The notes under the pieces: generated by a model
Databases searched by the model: none
The model's input: only the letters and a program-made list of their open reading frames with translations
Told to the model about the DNA's origin: nothing
In this document: positions 33,698 to 42,460 of the stretch, one piece after another
Layout of the letters: every line of letters begins with the position of its first letter
How positions within the stretch are numbered: the stretch's first letter is position 1
NCBI GenBank assembly: GCA_013297865.1
Contig: JAAFIP010000004.1
Coordinates: 62,001-126,000, forward strand
DNA: 64,000 bases
Direction of reading: 5' to 3'
DNA from: Polaromonas sp.
Lineage (GTDB): Bacteria > Pseudomonadota > Gammaproteobacteria > Burkholderiales > Burkholderiaceae_C
Made by a program: the position numbers and the translations under genes

Positions 33698-35578
33698 TCA
33701 AACGGTCAATGTGTGAGCAGTTTCCTGCTCTTCTAAATCTTCTGCCAAAAAGCCGCCCGACTGGCGCTGCCACAGCTTGGCGTACTGGCCGTTCAGGGCC
33801 AGCAGCTCGTGGTGAGTGCCTTGCTCCACGATGCGGCCTGCGTCCATCACCACCAGGCGGTCCATGCGGGCGATGGTGCTCAGGCGGTGGGCGATGGCGA
33901 TCACGGTTTTGCCCTGCATCAGGGTGACCAACTGCTCCTGGATGGCGGCTTCGATTTCGCTGTCCAGCGCCGAGGTGGCTTCGTCCAAAATCAATATGGG
34001 CGCGTTCTTGAGCACCACGCGGGCCAGCGCCACACGCTGGCGTTGGCCACCCGAAAGCTTGACGCCGCGCTCGCCTGCATGCGCGTCATAACCTGTGCGG
34101 CCGGTCCAGTCGCGCAGCTCGGTGATGAACTCGTGGGCGTGTGCCTGTTGGGCTGCTTGCACCACTTCGGCCTGTGTGGCACCAGGGTGCCCATAGCGGA
34201 TGTTGGCGGCAATAGAGCGGTGCAAGAGCGAGGTGTCCTGCGTGACCATGCCAATGGCAGCGCGCAGGCTCTCCTGGGTTACCTGGCGCGTGTCCTGGCC
34301 GTCGATGGTGATCTGGCCTGCTTCCACGTCATAAAAGCGCAGCAGCAGGTTGACCAGCGTGGATTTGCCTGCGCCCGAACGGCCTACCAAGCCCACGCGC
34401 TCGCCGGGTTTGATGTGCAGGTTCAAATTGTGCAGCACACTGCGCCCGCCGGTGGCGGCCTGCCCGTAGCTGAAGCTCACGTTGTCAAAGCGGATGTCGC
34501 CATGAGGTACTTTCAATTCAGTTGCGGTGGGCGAGTCAAGCAGTGTGTGTGGCACCGCTATGGTCTGGATGCCCTCTTGCACCACACCCACGTTTTCAAA
34601 AATACCCGATACTTCCCAGCTCACCCAGCCCGCCATATTGGCGATCTGCCAGACCAAAGGCAAGCTAGTGGCCACTACCGCCGGGCTGATGAGCTGCTGG
34701 CTCCACAGCCACACGCTGGTACCCGCTGTGCCCACCAGCAGCAGTGCGTTAAGCAAGGTGAGGGTGGCCATGAAGCGCGTCGTCATGCGCATGTGGTCTG
34801 CTATTTTGCTTCGGTGCCCGTCAATTGCTTCGCGCACATAGGCGTCTTCGTCTTGCGCGCGCGAGAAGAGCTTGACCGTCATGATGTTGGTGTAGCTGTC
34901 CACCACACGGCCCATGACAAGCGAGCGTGCCTCGCTGCTGATGCGCGAGAGGTCGCGCATGCGCGGCACAAAATAGCGCAGGAACACGACATACGCCACC
35001 AGCCAGCACAGCATGGGCAGGGCCAGGCGCCAGTCAAACACCAGCATGAGCGACAGCGCACTGATGCCATACACCACGATGTACCACACCGCGCGAATGG
35101 TGGCCACCACGCTCTCGCGCAACGAGTTGGCCGTGTTCATCACCCGGTTGGCAATGCGCCCGGCAAAATCATTCTGGAAAAACGGCCCGCTTTGGCGCAC
35201 CACATGCCAGTGGCTTTGCCAACGGATCAGCGTCGTTGCACCGGGGATCACCGCGTTGTTACGCACCAGGCTGTCCAGCAAAATCATCAGAGGCCTGCCC
35301 AGCAGCAGCACCGCGGCCATGCCCAGCAGCAAGGGCAGCTGCTCGCGCAAAGCCACTGCAGGGTCGATGGAGGTCATCAGCCCCACCAGGCGGCCAATGA
35401 AAACGGGGATCAGGGTGTCGATCAGGGCGACGCCCAAGCCCGTGGCCAACATGGTCAGGTACAGGCCCCTGGTCTGGCGCACAAAGTGCCAGTAGAAGGC
35501 TATCAGCCCGGCAGGCGGCCCGCTGCTGGATGCCTCGGCAGAAACGTTGTTGACGCGCGACTCGAAAAATGAAAACAT
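33698..35578 (-). CDS. ABC transporter, fused permease and ATPase
   Basis: A 626-residue half-transporter. The ATG at 35578 begins conserved sequence; the frame upstream is not conserved. Six membrane segments cover about residues 25-320. The ATPase domain has Walker A GRSGAGKST, signature LSGGQRQRVALARV and Walker B ILILDEATSALD. It resembles bacterial type IV exporters of lipids or drugs and would work as a dimer. No partner gene adjoins it, so the cargo is unknown. Confidence 0.92.
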   Translation of the reverse strand: MFSFFESRVNNVSAEASSSGPPAGLIAFYWHFVRQTRGLYLTMLATGLGVALIDTLIPVFIGRLVGLMTSIDPAVALREQLPLLLGMAAVLLLGRPLMILLDSLVRNNAVIPGATTLIRWQSHWHVVRQSGPFFQNDFAGRIANRVMNTANSLRESVVATIRAVWYIVVYGISALSLMLVFDWRLALPMLCWLVAYVVFLRYFVPRMRDLSRISSEARSLVMGRVVDSYTNIMTVKLFSRAQDEDAYVREAIDGHRSKIADHMRMTTRFMATLTLLNALLLVGTAGTSVWLWSQQLISPAVVATSLPLVWQIANMAGWVSWEVSGIFENVGVVQEGIQTIAVPHTLLDSPTATELKVPHGDIRFDNVSFSYGQAATGGRSVLHNLNLHIKPGERVGLVGRSGAGKSTLVNLLLRFYDVEAGQITIDGQDTRQVTQESLRAAIGMVTQDTSLLHRSIAANIRYGHPGATQAEVVQAAQQAHAHEFITELRDWTGRTGYDAHAGERGVKLSGGQRQRVALARVVLKNAPILILDEATSALDSEIEAAIQEQLVTLMQGKTVIAIAHRLSTIARMDRLVVMDAGRIVEQGTHHELLALNGQYAKLWQRQSGGFLAEDLEEQETAHTLTV

Positions 35579-35737
35579 CCCTGCGATTATGCGCAGACAA
35601 AAATACACTCGGAGGCTTAGGGTTCTTGCTATGCACAGACGGCATGAACCCATGAAGAAATGTCAAAACCTTGGCCGCTAGCCGCGCAATCGCCATTGCA
35701 GGCTGAGGCACCCGCGCAGTTTGACACAATACAGGCT

Positions 35738-36490
35738 ATGAAAACCCAATCCGTCCGTCTGCGCGTGGCCACCTGGAATATCCACAAAGGGGTGCGCGGG
35801 CTGGGGCCACGCAGGCGACTGGAGATCCATGACATGGTGCACGCAGTCGAGCAGTTTGATGCGGATATTGTGTGTCTGCAGGAGGTGCGCCGGGTCAACC
35901 GCAAGGAGGCAGGGTACTTCACGCGCTGGCCTGATCTGCCGCAGGCTGACTATCTGGCACCAGAGGGCTACGAGGCGGTCTACCGCACCAATGCCCACAC
36001 GCGCCACGGCGAGCACGGCAACGCACTGCTCTCGCGCTGGCCAGTCATTAACCACCAGCATGAAGACATGAGCGACCACCGCTTCGAGCAGCGCGGGCTG
36101 CTGCATACGGAGGTGCTGGTGCAGGGCATCAGCGTGCATGTCATCGTGGTGCATTTGGGCCTGATCGCTGCCAGCCGCAGGCGCCAGCTGGTGCAACTGT
36201 CCAGTTTCATTGAGCGCGAGATTCCCAAAACGGCGGCATTGGTGGTGGCGGGCGACTTCAACAGCTCGTTGGCGCCCGTGCAATGGGCTCGCACAGCCCT
36301 GAAAACCCGCTCCAATGCCAAGCCGCAGGCCTACGAGCGGCACCCTACGTTTCCCTCGCGATTGCCTTTGGTGCAGCTGGACCATGTGTTTGGCCGCCAT
36401 GCGAAAGCCATGCACAGCCAGGTGCCGCGGGGCGCAATCTGGGCGCGCATGTCAGACCATCTTCCCTTGATCGTTGATTTTGAGCTGTAG
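35738..36490 (+). CDS. Endonuclease/exonuclease/phosphatase-family hydrolase (YbhP-like)
   Basis: A 250-residue EEP-fold enzyme starting at the ATG at 35738 (MKTQSVRLRVATWNIHKG); an earlier ATG at 35660 would add an unconserved 26 residues. Metal and catalytic motifs are WNIHKG, CLQEV, GDFNSS and the final SDHLP. It lies 20 bases before a ClsB-type cardiolipin synthase, the same pairing as ybhP-clsB in Escherichia coli, so a lipid-related phosphodiesterase role is likely. Confidence 0.88.
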   Translation: MKTQSVRLRVATWNIHKGVRGLGPRRRLEIHDMVHAVEQFDADIVCLQEVRRVNRKEAGYFTRWPDLPQADYLAPEGYEAVYRTNAHTRHGEHGNALLSRWPVINHQHEDMSDHRFEQRGLLHTEVLVQGISVHVIVVHLGLIAASRRRQLVQLSSFIEREIPKTAALVVAGDFNSSLAPVQWARTALKTRSNAKPQAYERHPTFPSRLPLVQLDHVFGRHAKAMHSQVPRGAIWARMSDHLPLIVDFEL

Positions 36491-36510
36491 ACTCGGCTGC
36501 TTTATCACCC

Positions 36511-37755
36511 ATGCCCCAGTTCGCCCCCGGTCACCATGTCACGCTGCTGCAAGGCACGGCGCAGTTTTTTCCTGCGCTGATTGCTGCGATGGATGCCGCG
36601 CGCCACGACATCCGCATGGAAACCTATATTTTTGACTTTACGTCCTCGGGTGCCGATGTGGGCGCTGCGCTGTCTCGCGCTGCGCTGCGTGGGGTGAGGG
36701 TGCAATTGGTGGTGGATGGTGTGGGCACCGGCATGCTGCCTGCGGACTGGCGCGAGCGCTTTGATGCATCGGGTGTGCAGCACCGGGTGTACAACCCCTT
36801 GGGCCGCCTGGGAATGCTGCTGCCCAGCCGCTGGCGCAGGCTGCATCGCAAGCTGGTGGTGGTGGACGGTGGCACAGCGCAGGCTGTGGCCTTCTGCGGA
36901 GGCATCAATATCCTGGATGATTTCCATGATCCTAACCACGGCGCTTTGAGTGCGCCACGTTTTGATTTTTCGGTGCAGGTCAGTGGGCCTCTGGTGGACG
37001 CGGTGCTGGACGCGACCAGCGTGCTGTGGCAGCGCATTCAGGTCCTGCGCAGCCTGCGTCAGCGCGAGATTGGCGCAGCAGTAACCTCCTGGGTCAGCGC
37101 ACGCGCAGTGGTGCATGGCACAGGCTTTGCGCCATCGCAGTCTGCCAGCCTGGTGGGCAATGGCAGCCTCAGCCGCGCTGCACTGCTGCTGCGTGACAAC
37201 CTGCGCAACCGCAAACGCATCGAGCGCGCCTATCTCAAGGCGATAGGCGAAGCGCACCACGAAGTCATCATCGCCAATGCCTACTTTCTGCCGGGTGGCA
37301 AGCTGCGCAAGGCCCTGATTGCTGCGGCAGGGCGGGGCGTCAAGGTCAGGCTGCTGCTGCAGGGCAAGTACGAATATTTCATGCAGTACCATGCGGCGCG
37401 CCCGGTCTACAGTGCATTGCTGGACGCGGGCGTGGAGATTCACGAATACGCGCCCAGCTTTCTGCATGCCAAGGTGGCAGTGGTGGACGCGGATCAGCCC
37501 AAGGCCTGGGCCACAGTGGGCTCGTCCAACCTGGACCCGCTGAGCCTGCTGCTGGCACGCGAGGCTAACGTGGTGGTGCAGGGCAGCGCATTTGCGCAGA
37601 CCCTGCGCGACAGGCTGGTGCAGGCGATGGCGCAGGACGGCCAGCGGATTGACCCTGCGCAGTACGCCCACCGGCCTGCGCTGCAGCGCGTGCGTGACTA
37701 CGCGGCTTTTATGGCCTTGCGCGCTGCGCTGTGGGTGACAGGCAACCGCTATTGA
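36511..37755 (+). CDS. clsB: Cardiolipin synthase B
   Basis: A 414-residue phospholipase-D superfamily protein with two HKD motifs: HRKLVVVDG followed by GGINI, and HAKVAVVD followed by GSSNLDP. ClsB joins phosphatidyl groups to make cardiolipin, and can also use phosphatidylethanolamine or glycerol. It has no N-terminal membrane anchor, which separates it from ClsA. It is read with the EEP hydrolase upstream. Confidence 0.93.
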   Translation: MPQFAPGHHVTLLQGTAQFFPALIAAMDAARHDIRMETYIFDFTSSGADVGAALSRAALRGVRVQLVVDGVGTGMLPADWRERFDASGVQHRVYNPLGRLGMLLPSRWRRLHRKLVVVDGGTAQAVAFCGGINILDDFHDPNHGALSAPRFDFSVQVSGPLVDAVLDATSVLWQRIQVLRSLRQREIGAAVTSWVSARAVVHGTGFAPSQSASLVGNGSLSRAALLLRDNLRNRKRIERAYLKAIGEAHHEVIIANAYFLPGGKLRKALIAAAGRGVKVRLLLQGKYEYFMQYHAARPVYSALLDAGVEIHEYAPSFLHAKVAVVDADQPKAWATVGSSNLDPLSLLLAREANVVVQGSAFAQTLRDRLVQAMAQDGQRIDPAQYAHRPALQRVRDYAAFMALRAALWVTGNRY

Positions 37756-37782
37756 CAGCTTTGAGCCTCTGGACAAGGGTTA

Positions 37783-37836
37783 TTTACTATTATTTTGATA
37801 GCTGCTCCCGCGATATTCTATTGGCCTGGAGCCTAA
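37783..37836 (-). repeat. Dispersed repeat, copy 8 (clsB-folE gap)
   Basis: Inverse orientation, intact core 37798-37824. It lies 28 bases after clsB and 37 bases before the folE start. Confidence 0.93.
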
Positions 37837-37872
37837 AAACCCTAAAATTTTAGATCGGTTAATATTATCCCC

Positions 37873-38610
37873 ATGTTAATGAAAACCAAAGACTCCATGA
37901 CCCCTACCGACACTGACATCGGCACGCCCGTTTCTGTCAAGATCCGCGAGCGCATCCAGGCCTCCAAAAAGCGCTTCAACGCCAACGACAATATTGCCGA
38001 TTTCATCGAGCCTGGCGAGCTGGCCAAACTGCTTGATGAAGTCGAAAGCAAGATGAAAGGCGTGCTGCAGAGCTTGGTGATTGACACCGAGACTGACCAC
38101 AACACCAACAACACGGCGCGTCGCGTAGCCAAGATGTACCTCAACGAAGTGTTCAAAGGCCGCTATGTCAGCGCGCCAGAGATCACCGAGTTTCCCAACG
38201 CAGAACATCTCAATGAGTTGATGATTGTGGGCCCCATCACCGTGCGCAGCGCCTGCAGCCACCACTTTTGTCCAGTGATCGGCAAGGTGTGGATTGGTGT
38301 CATGCCCAACGAGCACACCAATGTGATTGGTCTGTCCAAATACGCGCGCCTGGCCGAATGGGTGATGGGCCGCCCACAGATCCAGGAAGAGGCTGTGGTG
38401 CAGCTGGCCGATCTGATCCAGCAGAAAACCCAGCCCGATGGCCTGGCCATCGTGATGGAAGCCAGCCACTACTGCATGGGCTGGCGCGGTGTGAAAGACA
38501 TGGACAGCAAGATGATCAACTCGGTGATGCGCGGCAGCTTTTTGAAAGACGCCAATCTGCGCCGTGAGTTTCTGGCCTTGATTCCACGCCAGAGCAGTGG
38601 CCAGCAGTAA
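37873..38610 (+). CDS. folE: GTP cyclohydrolase I
   Basis: FolE opens GTP to dihydroneopterin triphosphate, the first step of folate synthesis; folP lies 7 kb upstream. Zinc ligands are in RSACSHHFCPVIG and SHYCMGWRG, with the substrate loop GLSKYARL between. The protein is 245 residues; the first 40 are poorly conserved, and an ATG at 37897 is an alternative start. Confidence 0.94.
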   Translation: MLMKTKDSMTPTDTDIGTPVSVKIRERIQASKKRFNANDNIADFIEPGELAKLLDEVESKMKGVLQSLVIDTETDHNTNNTARRVAKMYLNEVFKGRYVSAPEITEFPNAEHLNELMIVGPITVRSACSHHFCPVIGKVWIGVMPNEHTNVIGLSKYARLAEWVMGRPQIQEEAVVQLADLIQQKTQPDGLAIVMEASHYCMGWRGVKDMDSKMINSVMRGSFLKDANLRREFLALIPRQSSGQQ

Positions 38611-38645
38611 ACGATCACAGCGCATAACAACAAAGAGATACCACC

Positions 38646-39071
38646 ATGTTAGTCCGCCTCCTGTATGTCAGCCGCCTTGCCGACCCCAGCAAACCAGAGC
38701 ACATTGACGCCATTTTGGCCACCTCGCGCACCCACAACCCCGCACTGGGCATCACCGGCATCCTGTGCTACGGCGCAGGCATCTTCCTGCAGGCCATCGA
38801 AGGCGGGCGTGATGCGGTCAGCGAGCTGTACAACCATATCTGCAAAGACACACGACACAAAGACGTGGTGCTGCTGCATTTTGAAGAAATCACCGAGCGC
38901 CGCTTCGGCGGTTGGACCATGGGCCAGGTCAATCTGGCCAAGCTCAACACGTCCATCGTGCTGAAGTACTCGGAAAAGCCCGAGCTCAACCCCTACGGTG
39001 TGAGCGGAGCGGTATCACTGGCGCTGCTGGAAGAGCTCATGGCCACGGCCTCGATTATCGGCAGAGCCTAA
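38646..39071 (+). CDS. BLUF-domain blue-light sensor
   Basis: A 141-residue stand-alone BLUF photoreceptor that binds FAD. The key residues Y7, N31, Q49, W90 and M92 sit at exactly the spacing of Y21, N45, Q63, W104 and M106 in AppA, so the photochemical core is complete. About 40 residues follow the domain and may form the output helices. No effector domain is fused, so it must act through another protein. It lies 35 bases after folE and 3 bases before a DMT transporter gene on the same strand. Confidence 0.93.
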   Translation: MLVRLLYVSRLADPSKPEHIDAILATSRTHNPALGITGILCYGAGIFLQAIEGGRDAVSELYNHICKDTRHKDVVLLHFEEITERRFGGWTMGQVNLAKLNTSIVLKYSEKPELNPYGVSGAVSLALLEELMATASIIGRA

Positions 39072-39074
39072 GCC

Positions 39075-39956
39075 TTGCCACTCACAGCGCTAGGCCTGGT
39101 GCTGCTGGGCGCTCTTATCCACGCTGGCTGGAACATTGCAGCCAAAAAAGCCCACGGCGATACGCGGTTTACCTTTTTCAGCGCAGCCATCATGCTGGTG
39201 GTGTGGTCGCCGCTGTGCATCTGGCTGGGCTGGGACGTGGTGCCGCGCTGGGGCGCGCTGGAGTGGGGCTTGATCGCACTGAGCGGTTTTGTGCACTGGG
39301 TGTATTTTTACTGCCTGCTCACTGGCTATCGCAAAAGTGACCTGACCATCGTCTACCCGCTGGCGCGCGGCAGCGGGCCGCTGCTGTCCTCTTCTGTCGC
39401 GGTAGTCGTGTTTGGCGAGCAGCTGTCTGCCTTTGGCGCCATGGGTATCGCCAGCGTGGTGCTGGGGGTGTTTTTGATTGCAGGCGGGCCAGCGCTGTTC
39501 AAGGCAGCGCACGACCCCACCAAGCGTGAGCGCGTGAAAGCTGGCGTATTCTGGGGCCTGCTGACTGGCGCGCTGATCGCCTGCTATACCGTGCTTGATG
39601 CGTATGCTGTCAAGGTCATTGCGCTGTCGCCCATTCTGTTTGACTACTGGTGCAACATCCTGCGCCTGCCCTATGCAGTGGTGCCCGTGCTGCGCGATAT
39701 TCCCGAGGCCAAAAGGCTGTGGAAGCTGCAATGGAAATACGCGGCCATCGTGGCGATTTTCAGCCCCATTGCCTATGTGTGTGTGCTTTATGCCGTGCTG
39801 ATCGCCCCGGTAAGCCATGTGGCGCCAGCGCGCGAGGTGAGCATGCTGTTTGCCGCGTTGATTGGCGGGCATTTGCTGGGCGAGGGCGACCGCTGGCTGC
39901 GTATCGTTGGCGCGGCGGCGATTGCCATTGGTGTGATTGCGTTGGCGTTGGGTTGA
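39075..39956 (+). CDS. DMT/EamA-family transporter
   Basis: A 293-residue protein with about ten hydrophobic segments, beginning at a TTG three bases after the BLUF stop. Conserved positions are HAGWNIAAKKA in the first segment and SDLTIVYPLARGSGPLL in the third to fourth. It is probably made with the BLUF protein, a pairing that could mean light-linked transport, although this is inference from spacing only. A half copy of the GACGCGAA inverted-repeat element follows. Confidence 0.85.
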   Translation: MPLTALGLVLLGALIHAGWNIAAKKAHGDTRFTFFSAAIMLVVWSPLCIWLGWDVVPRWGALEWGLIALSGFVHWVYFYCLLTGYRKSDLTIVYPLARGSGPLLSSSVAVVVFGEQLSAFGAMGIASVVLGVFLIAGGPALFKAAHDPTKRERVKAGVFWGLLTGALIACYTVLDAYAVKVIALSPILFDYWCNILRLPYAVVPVLRDIPEAKRLWKLQWKYAAIVAIFSPIAYVCVLYAVLIAPVSHVAPAREVSMLFAALIGGHLLGEGDRWLRIVGAAAIAIGVIALALG

Positions 39957-39969
39957 TATTAGAAAAATA

Positions 39970-40034
39970 CCGGACGCGAAGGACGTGAAGGTTACGCAAA
40001 AGACGCGAAAGAAGACAAGAAGAAATTCAAAATG
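39970..40034 (+). repeat. GACGCGAA-rich element, half copy
   Basis: CGGACGCGAAGGACGTGAAG, then GTTACGC and GACGCGAAAGAAGA, closely matches the left arm of the long inverted repeat at 54250-54417, including the trailing AATTCAAAAT. The right arm is absent. It lies between the DMT transporter and the DUF429 gene. Confidence 0.85.
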
Positions 40035-40068
40035 GATACACAAGTTTAAAAAGCGGTTTTGATACTTT

Positions 40069-40887
40069 ATGCAAGTGATTGGATGTGATTTTTCCAGCAG
40101 TCCCAGCAAGCGAAAACCCATTGTTTTTGCTGTGGGCGCTTGCAATCAAGGGCGAGTGCAGTTGTCCTACCTGGATCGTGTCGAAAACTTGGACGGCTTT
40201 AGCGGCTGGCTCGCAGCGCATACTGACTGGATCGGTGGCTTTGATCTGCCTTTCGGCTTGCCGCGTGAGCTGGTGGAGCATTTGAAGTGGCCCACCGAAT
40301 GGGCTGCATGCATACGCCATTACGCCAGCCTGTCGCGCGAAGATATCCGCGCCACTTTCAAGGCTTTTTGCGATGCCCGCCCTGTGGGCGGCAAGTTTGC
40401 CCACCGCGCTACGGACCTGCCTGCGGGCAGCAGCCCCAGCATGAAATGGGTGAACCCGCCTGTAGCCTACATGCTGCACGCTGGTGTGCCGCGTCTGCTG
40501 GAGGCGGGGGTGCATTTGCCAGCCCTGCATGAGGGCGACAAGCGACGTGTCGCGCTGGAGGCCTACCCGGGCCTGCTGGCGCGCGAAATGCTGGGCCAGC
40601 GCAGCTACAAGTCAGACGACAAAGCCAAGCAAACCCCCGAGCGCCTGATCGCCCGCAAAGACCTGATCACCGCGCTGGAAAACGGCCACACCCGGCTGCA
40701 GCTGCGCCTCAAACTCAGCAACGCGCAGCGCGACACTTTGATAGCCGATGCCAGCGGAGACAGCCTGGACGCCACGCTGTGCATGTTGCAGGCGGCCTGG
40801 GCCTTGGTGCAGCATGAGGCGGGTGACATGCGCTACGGCATGCCAGCGCAGTGTGACGTGCTGGAGGGGTGGATTGTGACTTCTTGA
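40069..40887 (+). CDS. DUF429-family protein
   Basis: A 272-residue protein. The N-terminus VIGCDFSSSPSKRKPI and the later DLPFGLPRELV and EAYPGLLAREML match the DUF429 family, which has an RNase H-like fold and is predicted to be a nuclease. The early Asp of GCDFS and the late acidic GDSLDATLCMLQA fit metal-binding positions of that fold. No function has been shown that I know of. It is a single gene flanked by repeats. Confidence 0.8.
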   Translation: MQVIGCDFSSSPSKRKPIVFAVGACNQGRVQLSYLDRVENLDGFSGWLAAHTDWIGGFDLPFGLPRELVEHLKWPTEWAACIRHYASLSREDIRATFKAFCDARPVGGKFAHRATDLPAGSSPSMKWVNPPVAYMLHAGVPRLLEAGVHLPALHEGDKRRVALEAYPGLLAREMLGQRSYKSDDKAKQTPERLIARKDLITALENGHTRLQLRLKLSNAQRDTLIADASGDSLDATLCMLQAAWALVQHEAGDMRYGMPAQCDVLEGWIVTS

Positions 40888-40895
40888 GAGAAAAG

Positions 40896-40946
40896 TGGCT
40901 GCAAGCCAATAGAATGTCGCGGGAGCAGCTATTAAATTAATAGTAT
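40896..40946 (+). repeat. Dispersed repeat, copy 9 (between DUF429 gene and gloA)
   Basis: Core 40906-40932 with a single change (AATGTCGCGGGAGCAGCTAT). It fills the 63-base gap between two converging genes, so it could serve as a shared 3' structure. Confidence 0.92.
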
Positions 40947-40950
40947 GTGA

Positions 40951-41337
40951 TTATGCTTTGCGTTCGATCAATTCGATCTTGTAGCCATCCGGGTCGGTGA
41001 CAAAGGCAATCACCGTGCTGCCGCCTTTGACGGGGCCCGGTTCACGGGTGACGTTGCCGCCTTTCGTACGGATGGAGTCACAGGCGGCGTAGACATCGGG
41101 TACTCCCAAGGCAATATGACCATAGGCAGTGCCAAGTTCGTAGCTGTCCACGCCGTAGTTGTAAGTCAGCTCAATCTCGGCGTGGTCGGGGTTGTTGCCG
41201 TAGCCAACAAATGCAAGAGAATATTTCTGATCAGGCCGGTCGGTGGTGCGCAGCAGTGTCATGCCCATGGCTTGGGTGTAGAAGTCAATGGAGCGCTGCA
41301 GGTTGCCAACGCGCAGCATGGTGTGGAGAAGGCGCAT
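40951..41337 (-). CDS. gloA: Lactoylglutathione lyase (glyoxalase I)
   Basis: GloA isomerises the hemithioacetal of methylglyoxal and glutathione to S-lactoylglutathione. The 128 residues match Escherichia coli GlxI position for position at the metal ligands: H5, E56, H74 and E122, the nickel-type short form. It is a single gene; its start is followed upstream by degenerate repeat copy 10. Confidence 0.97.
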   Translation of the reverse strand: MRLLHTMLRVGNLQRSIDFYTQAMGMTLLRTTDRPDQKYSLAFVGYGNNPDHAEIELTYNYGVDSYELGTAYGHIALGVPDVYAACDSIRTKGGNVTREPGPVKGGSTVIAFVTDPDGYKIELIERKA

Positions 41338-41390
41338 GGTGAAATTCCTTGTATTCTGGTTAGGATTACTAGATTAGCATACTCCTAAAA

Positions 41391-41430
41391 ATATAGCTGC
41401 TCCCGCGGGTTTTTATTGGTCCGGGGGCTT
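41391..41430 (-). repeat. Dispersed repeat, copy 10 (decayed)
   Basis: ATAGCTGCTCCCGCG is intact, followed by GGTTTTTATTGGTCC in place of the usual ATATTCTATTGGCC. It lies in the gap upstream of gloA. Confidence 0.8.
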
Positions 41431-41546
41431 ATTTTTCTTTTGAAACCGTGTTGTTCTTTATCTTTTCCTGCTTTGCTTGAAGGGTTGGTTGATTGGGCGT
41501 TGATTGCTTAGCTAGTGTTGCTACGGGCGACAAAGCGTATGCCAAA

Positions 41547-41754
41547 CGCCCTCATACTGGAGTACCAGAAATCGGTCGTTCGGCACACGCTTTATCGCCT
41601 CCACACACGGTCGCTCACTACCCGTAGTCTCCGGACTGTCTTCGTGTTCAATACCGGTAGCGCGCTACGCCGGTCGCTGCACAGTGAGGTGTTTATCAGC
41701 CGACCGATTTCTGGTACCCCAGTATGAGGGCGGATGACATACACCTCACTGTGC
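41547..41754. repeat. Inverted-repeat element with nested hairpins
   Basis: Two 32-base arms (41547-41578 and 41701-41732) are reverse complements with one mismatch. Inside lies a near-palindrome around ACCGGTAGCGCGCTACGCC (41653-41674), and a 14-base perfect inverted repeat (GCACAGTGAGGTGT 41679-41692 with 41741-41754) overlaps the right arm. It could fold into a branched structure. No transposase is present; it may be a small non-autonomous element. A diverged piece occurs near 63907. Confidence 0.8.
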
Positions 41755-41832
41755 GTACAGAGCAAAACCGCAAGCACTAGCAAGTGCAACCACAAGCGCA
41801 CAGAGCACGCCCAAAGCACGCGACAACAACCG

Positions 41833-42396
41833 TCATCGCACGGGCGGCATATCAAACACCAAACAGGTCGTCGTAGCATGCGCATACAGCTTGCCATCTG
41901 CTCCCACCAGTCGGCCCTCAGCCGTGGCCAATTGCTTGCCGCAATGGATCACGGTGCCAATCGCGCGCACAGGCCCGCTCTTGTGCGAAGCTGCACGCAC
42001 AATGTTCACGCTGAGCTCTGCTGTGGTGTAGGCCCGGCCCACGGGCATCATGGTGTGCACCGCGCAGCCCACAGCGCTGTCCAGCAAGGTGGCATACCAG
42101 CCGCCATGCACGGTACCCAGCGGGTTGTAGTGCTTGAGCTGTGGTGTGCCTTGAAACACCGCATGACCTAGCGATGCCTCGATCATCGTGAAGTCCATCG
42201 TGTCCGAAATGTGCGGATAGGCTATCTCACCCCGCATCATCGCCTGCATCAGCTCCAGGCCAGTTTTTCCTGCGATCTGCTCTGGCCTGGCCAGGCCTGC
42301 GCCCGCTCCGTTTTTCATGCGCTCCAGGGCTGCGGCGTAGTCAGCAGTCCACTGGGCCAGGGTTTGTTCGGGAGTCAGGGTGTTGGTTACAGTCAT
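41833..42396 (-). CDS. PaaI-type hotdog thioesterase
   Basis: A 187-residue protein starting at the ATG at 42396 (MTVTNTLTPEQ). The hotdog core HGGWYATLLDSAVGCAVHTMM carries the acyl-CoA thioesterase motif HGG with the downstream Asp, and AYTTAELSVNIVRAA is the second strand pair. It probably hydrolyses aryl- or acyl-CoA esters. It is divergent, over only 64 bases, from the DUF4345-MarR pair and may be controlled by that MarR protein. Confidence 0.88.
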   Translation of the reverse strand: MTVTNTLTPEQTLAQWTADYAAALERMKNGAGAGLARPEQIAGKTGLELMQAMMRGEIAYPHISDTMDFTMIEASLGHAVFQGTPQLKHYNPLGTVHGGWYATLLDSAVGCAVHTMMPVGRAYTTAELSVNIVRAASHKSGPVRAIGTVIHCGKQLATAEGRLVGADGKLYAHATTTCLVFDMPPVR

Positions 42397-42423
42397 GGGT
42401 TTGCGCTCGCTAAATATTGCATA

Positions 42424-42436
42424 TACAATTATTGTA
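42424..42436. promoter_or_regulatory. Candidate MarR operator between divergent genes
   Basis: TACAATTATTGTA is a 13-base palindrome about one central base in the 64-base region between the thioesterase and DUF4345 starts. Since a MarR regulator is encoded in the rightward pair, this is its likely binding site and would control both directions. Confidence 0.55.
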
Positions 42437-42460
42437 CCTACAACTTTAAAGGCATGCAGC

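Larger units (their letters stand above)
41338..41832. other. 495-base gap holding repeats only
   Basis: No convincing gene is present. From left to right it holds the gloA promoter side, a decayed dispersed repeat (41391-41430), about 100 bases of T-rich sequence with nothing recognised, the inverted-repeat element 41547-41754, and 78 bases of CA-rich sequence up to the end of the thioesterase gene. Short open frames across the element (such as 41515-41727) show no family resemblance. Confidence 0.75.

Noticed and set aside
33809-35572. A 587-codon open frame on the plus strand across the ABC transporter gene
   Set aside because: It is antisense to an intact ABC transporter with Walker motifs, and contains no recognisable domain.
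41515-41727. A 70-codon open frame across the inverted-repeat element
   Set aside because: It follows the repeat arms rather than any protein pattern; its similarity to an open frame at the window end reflects the shared repeat sequence only.
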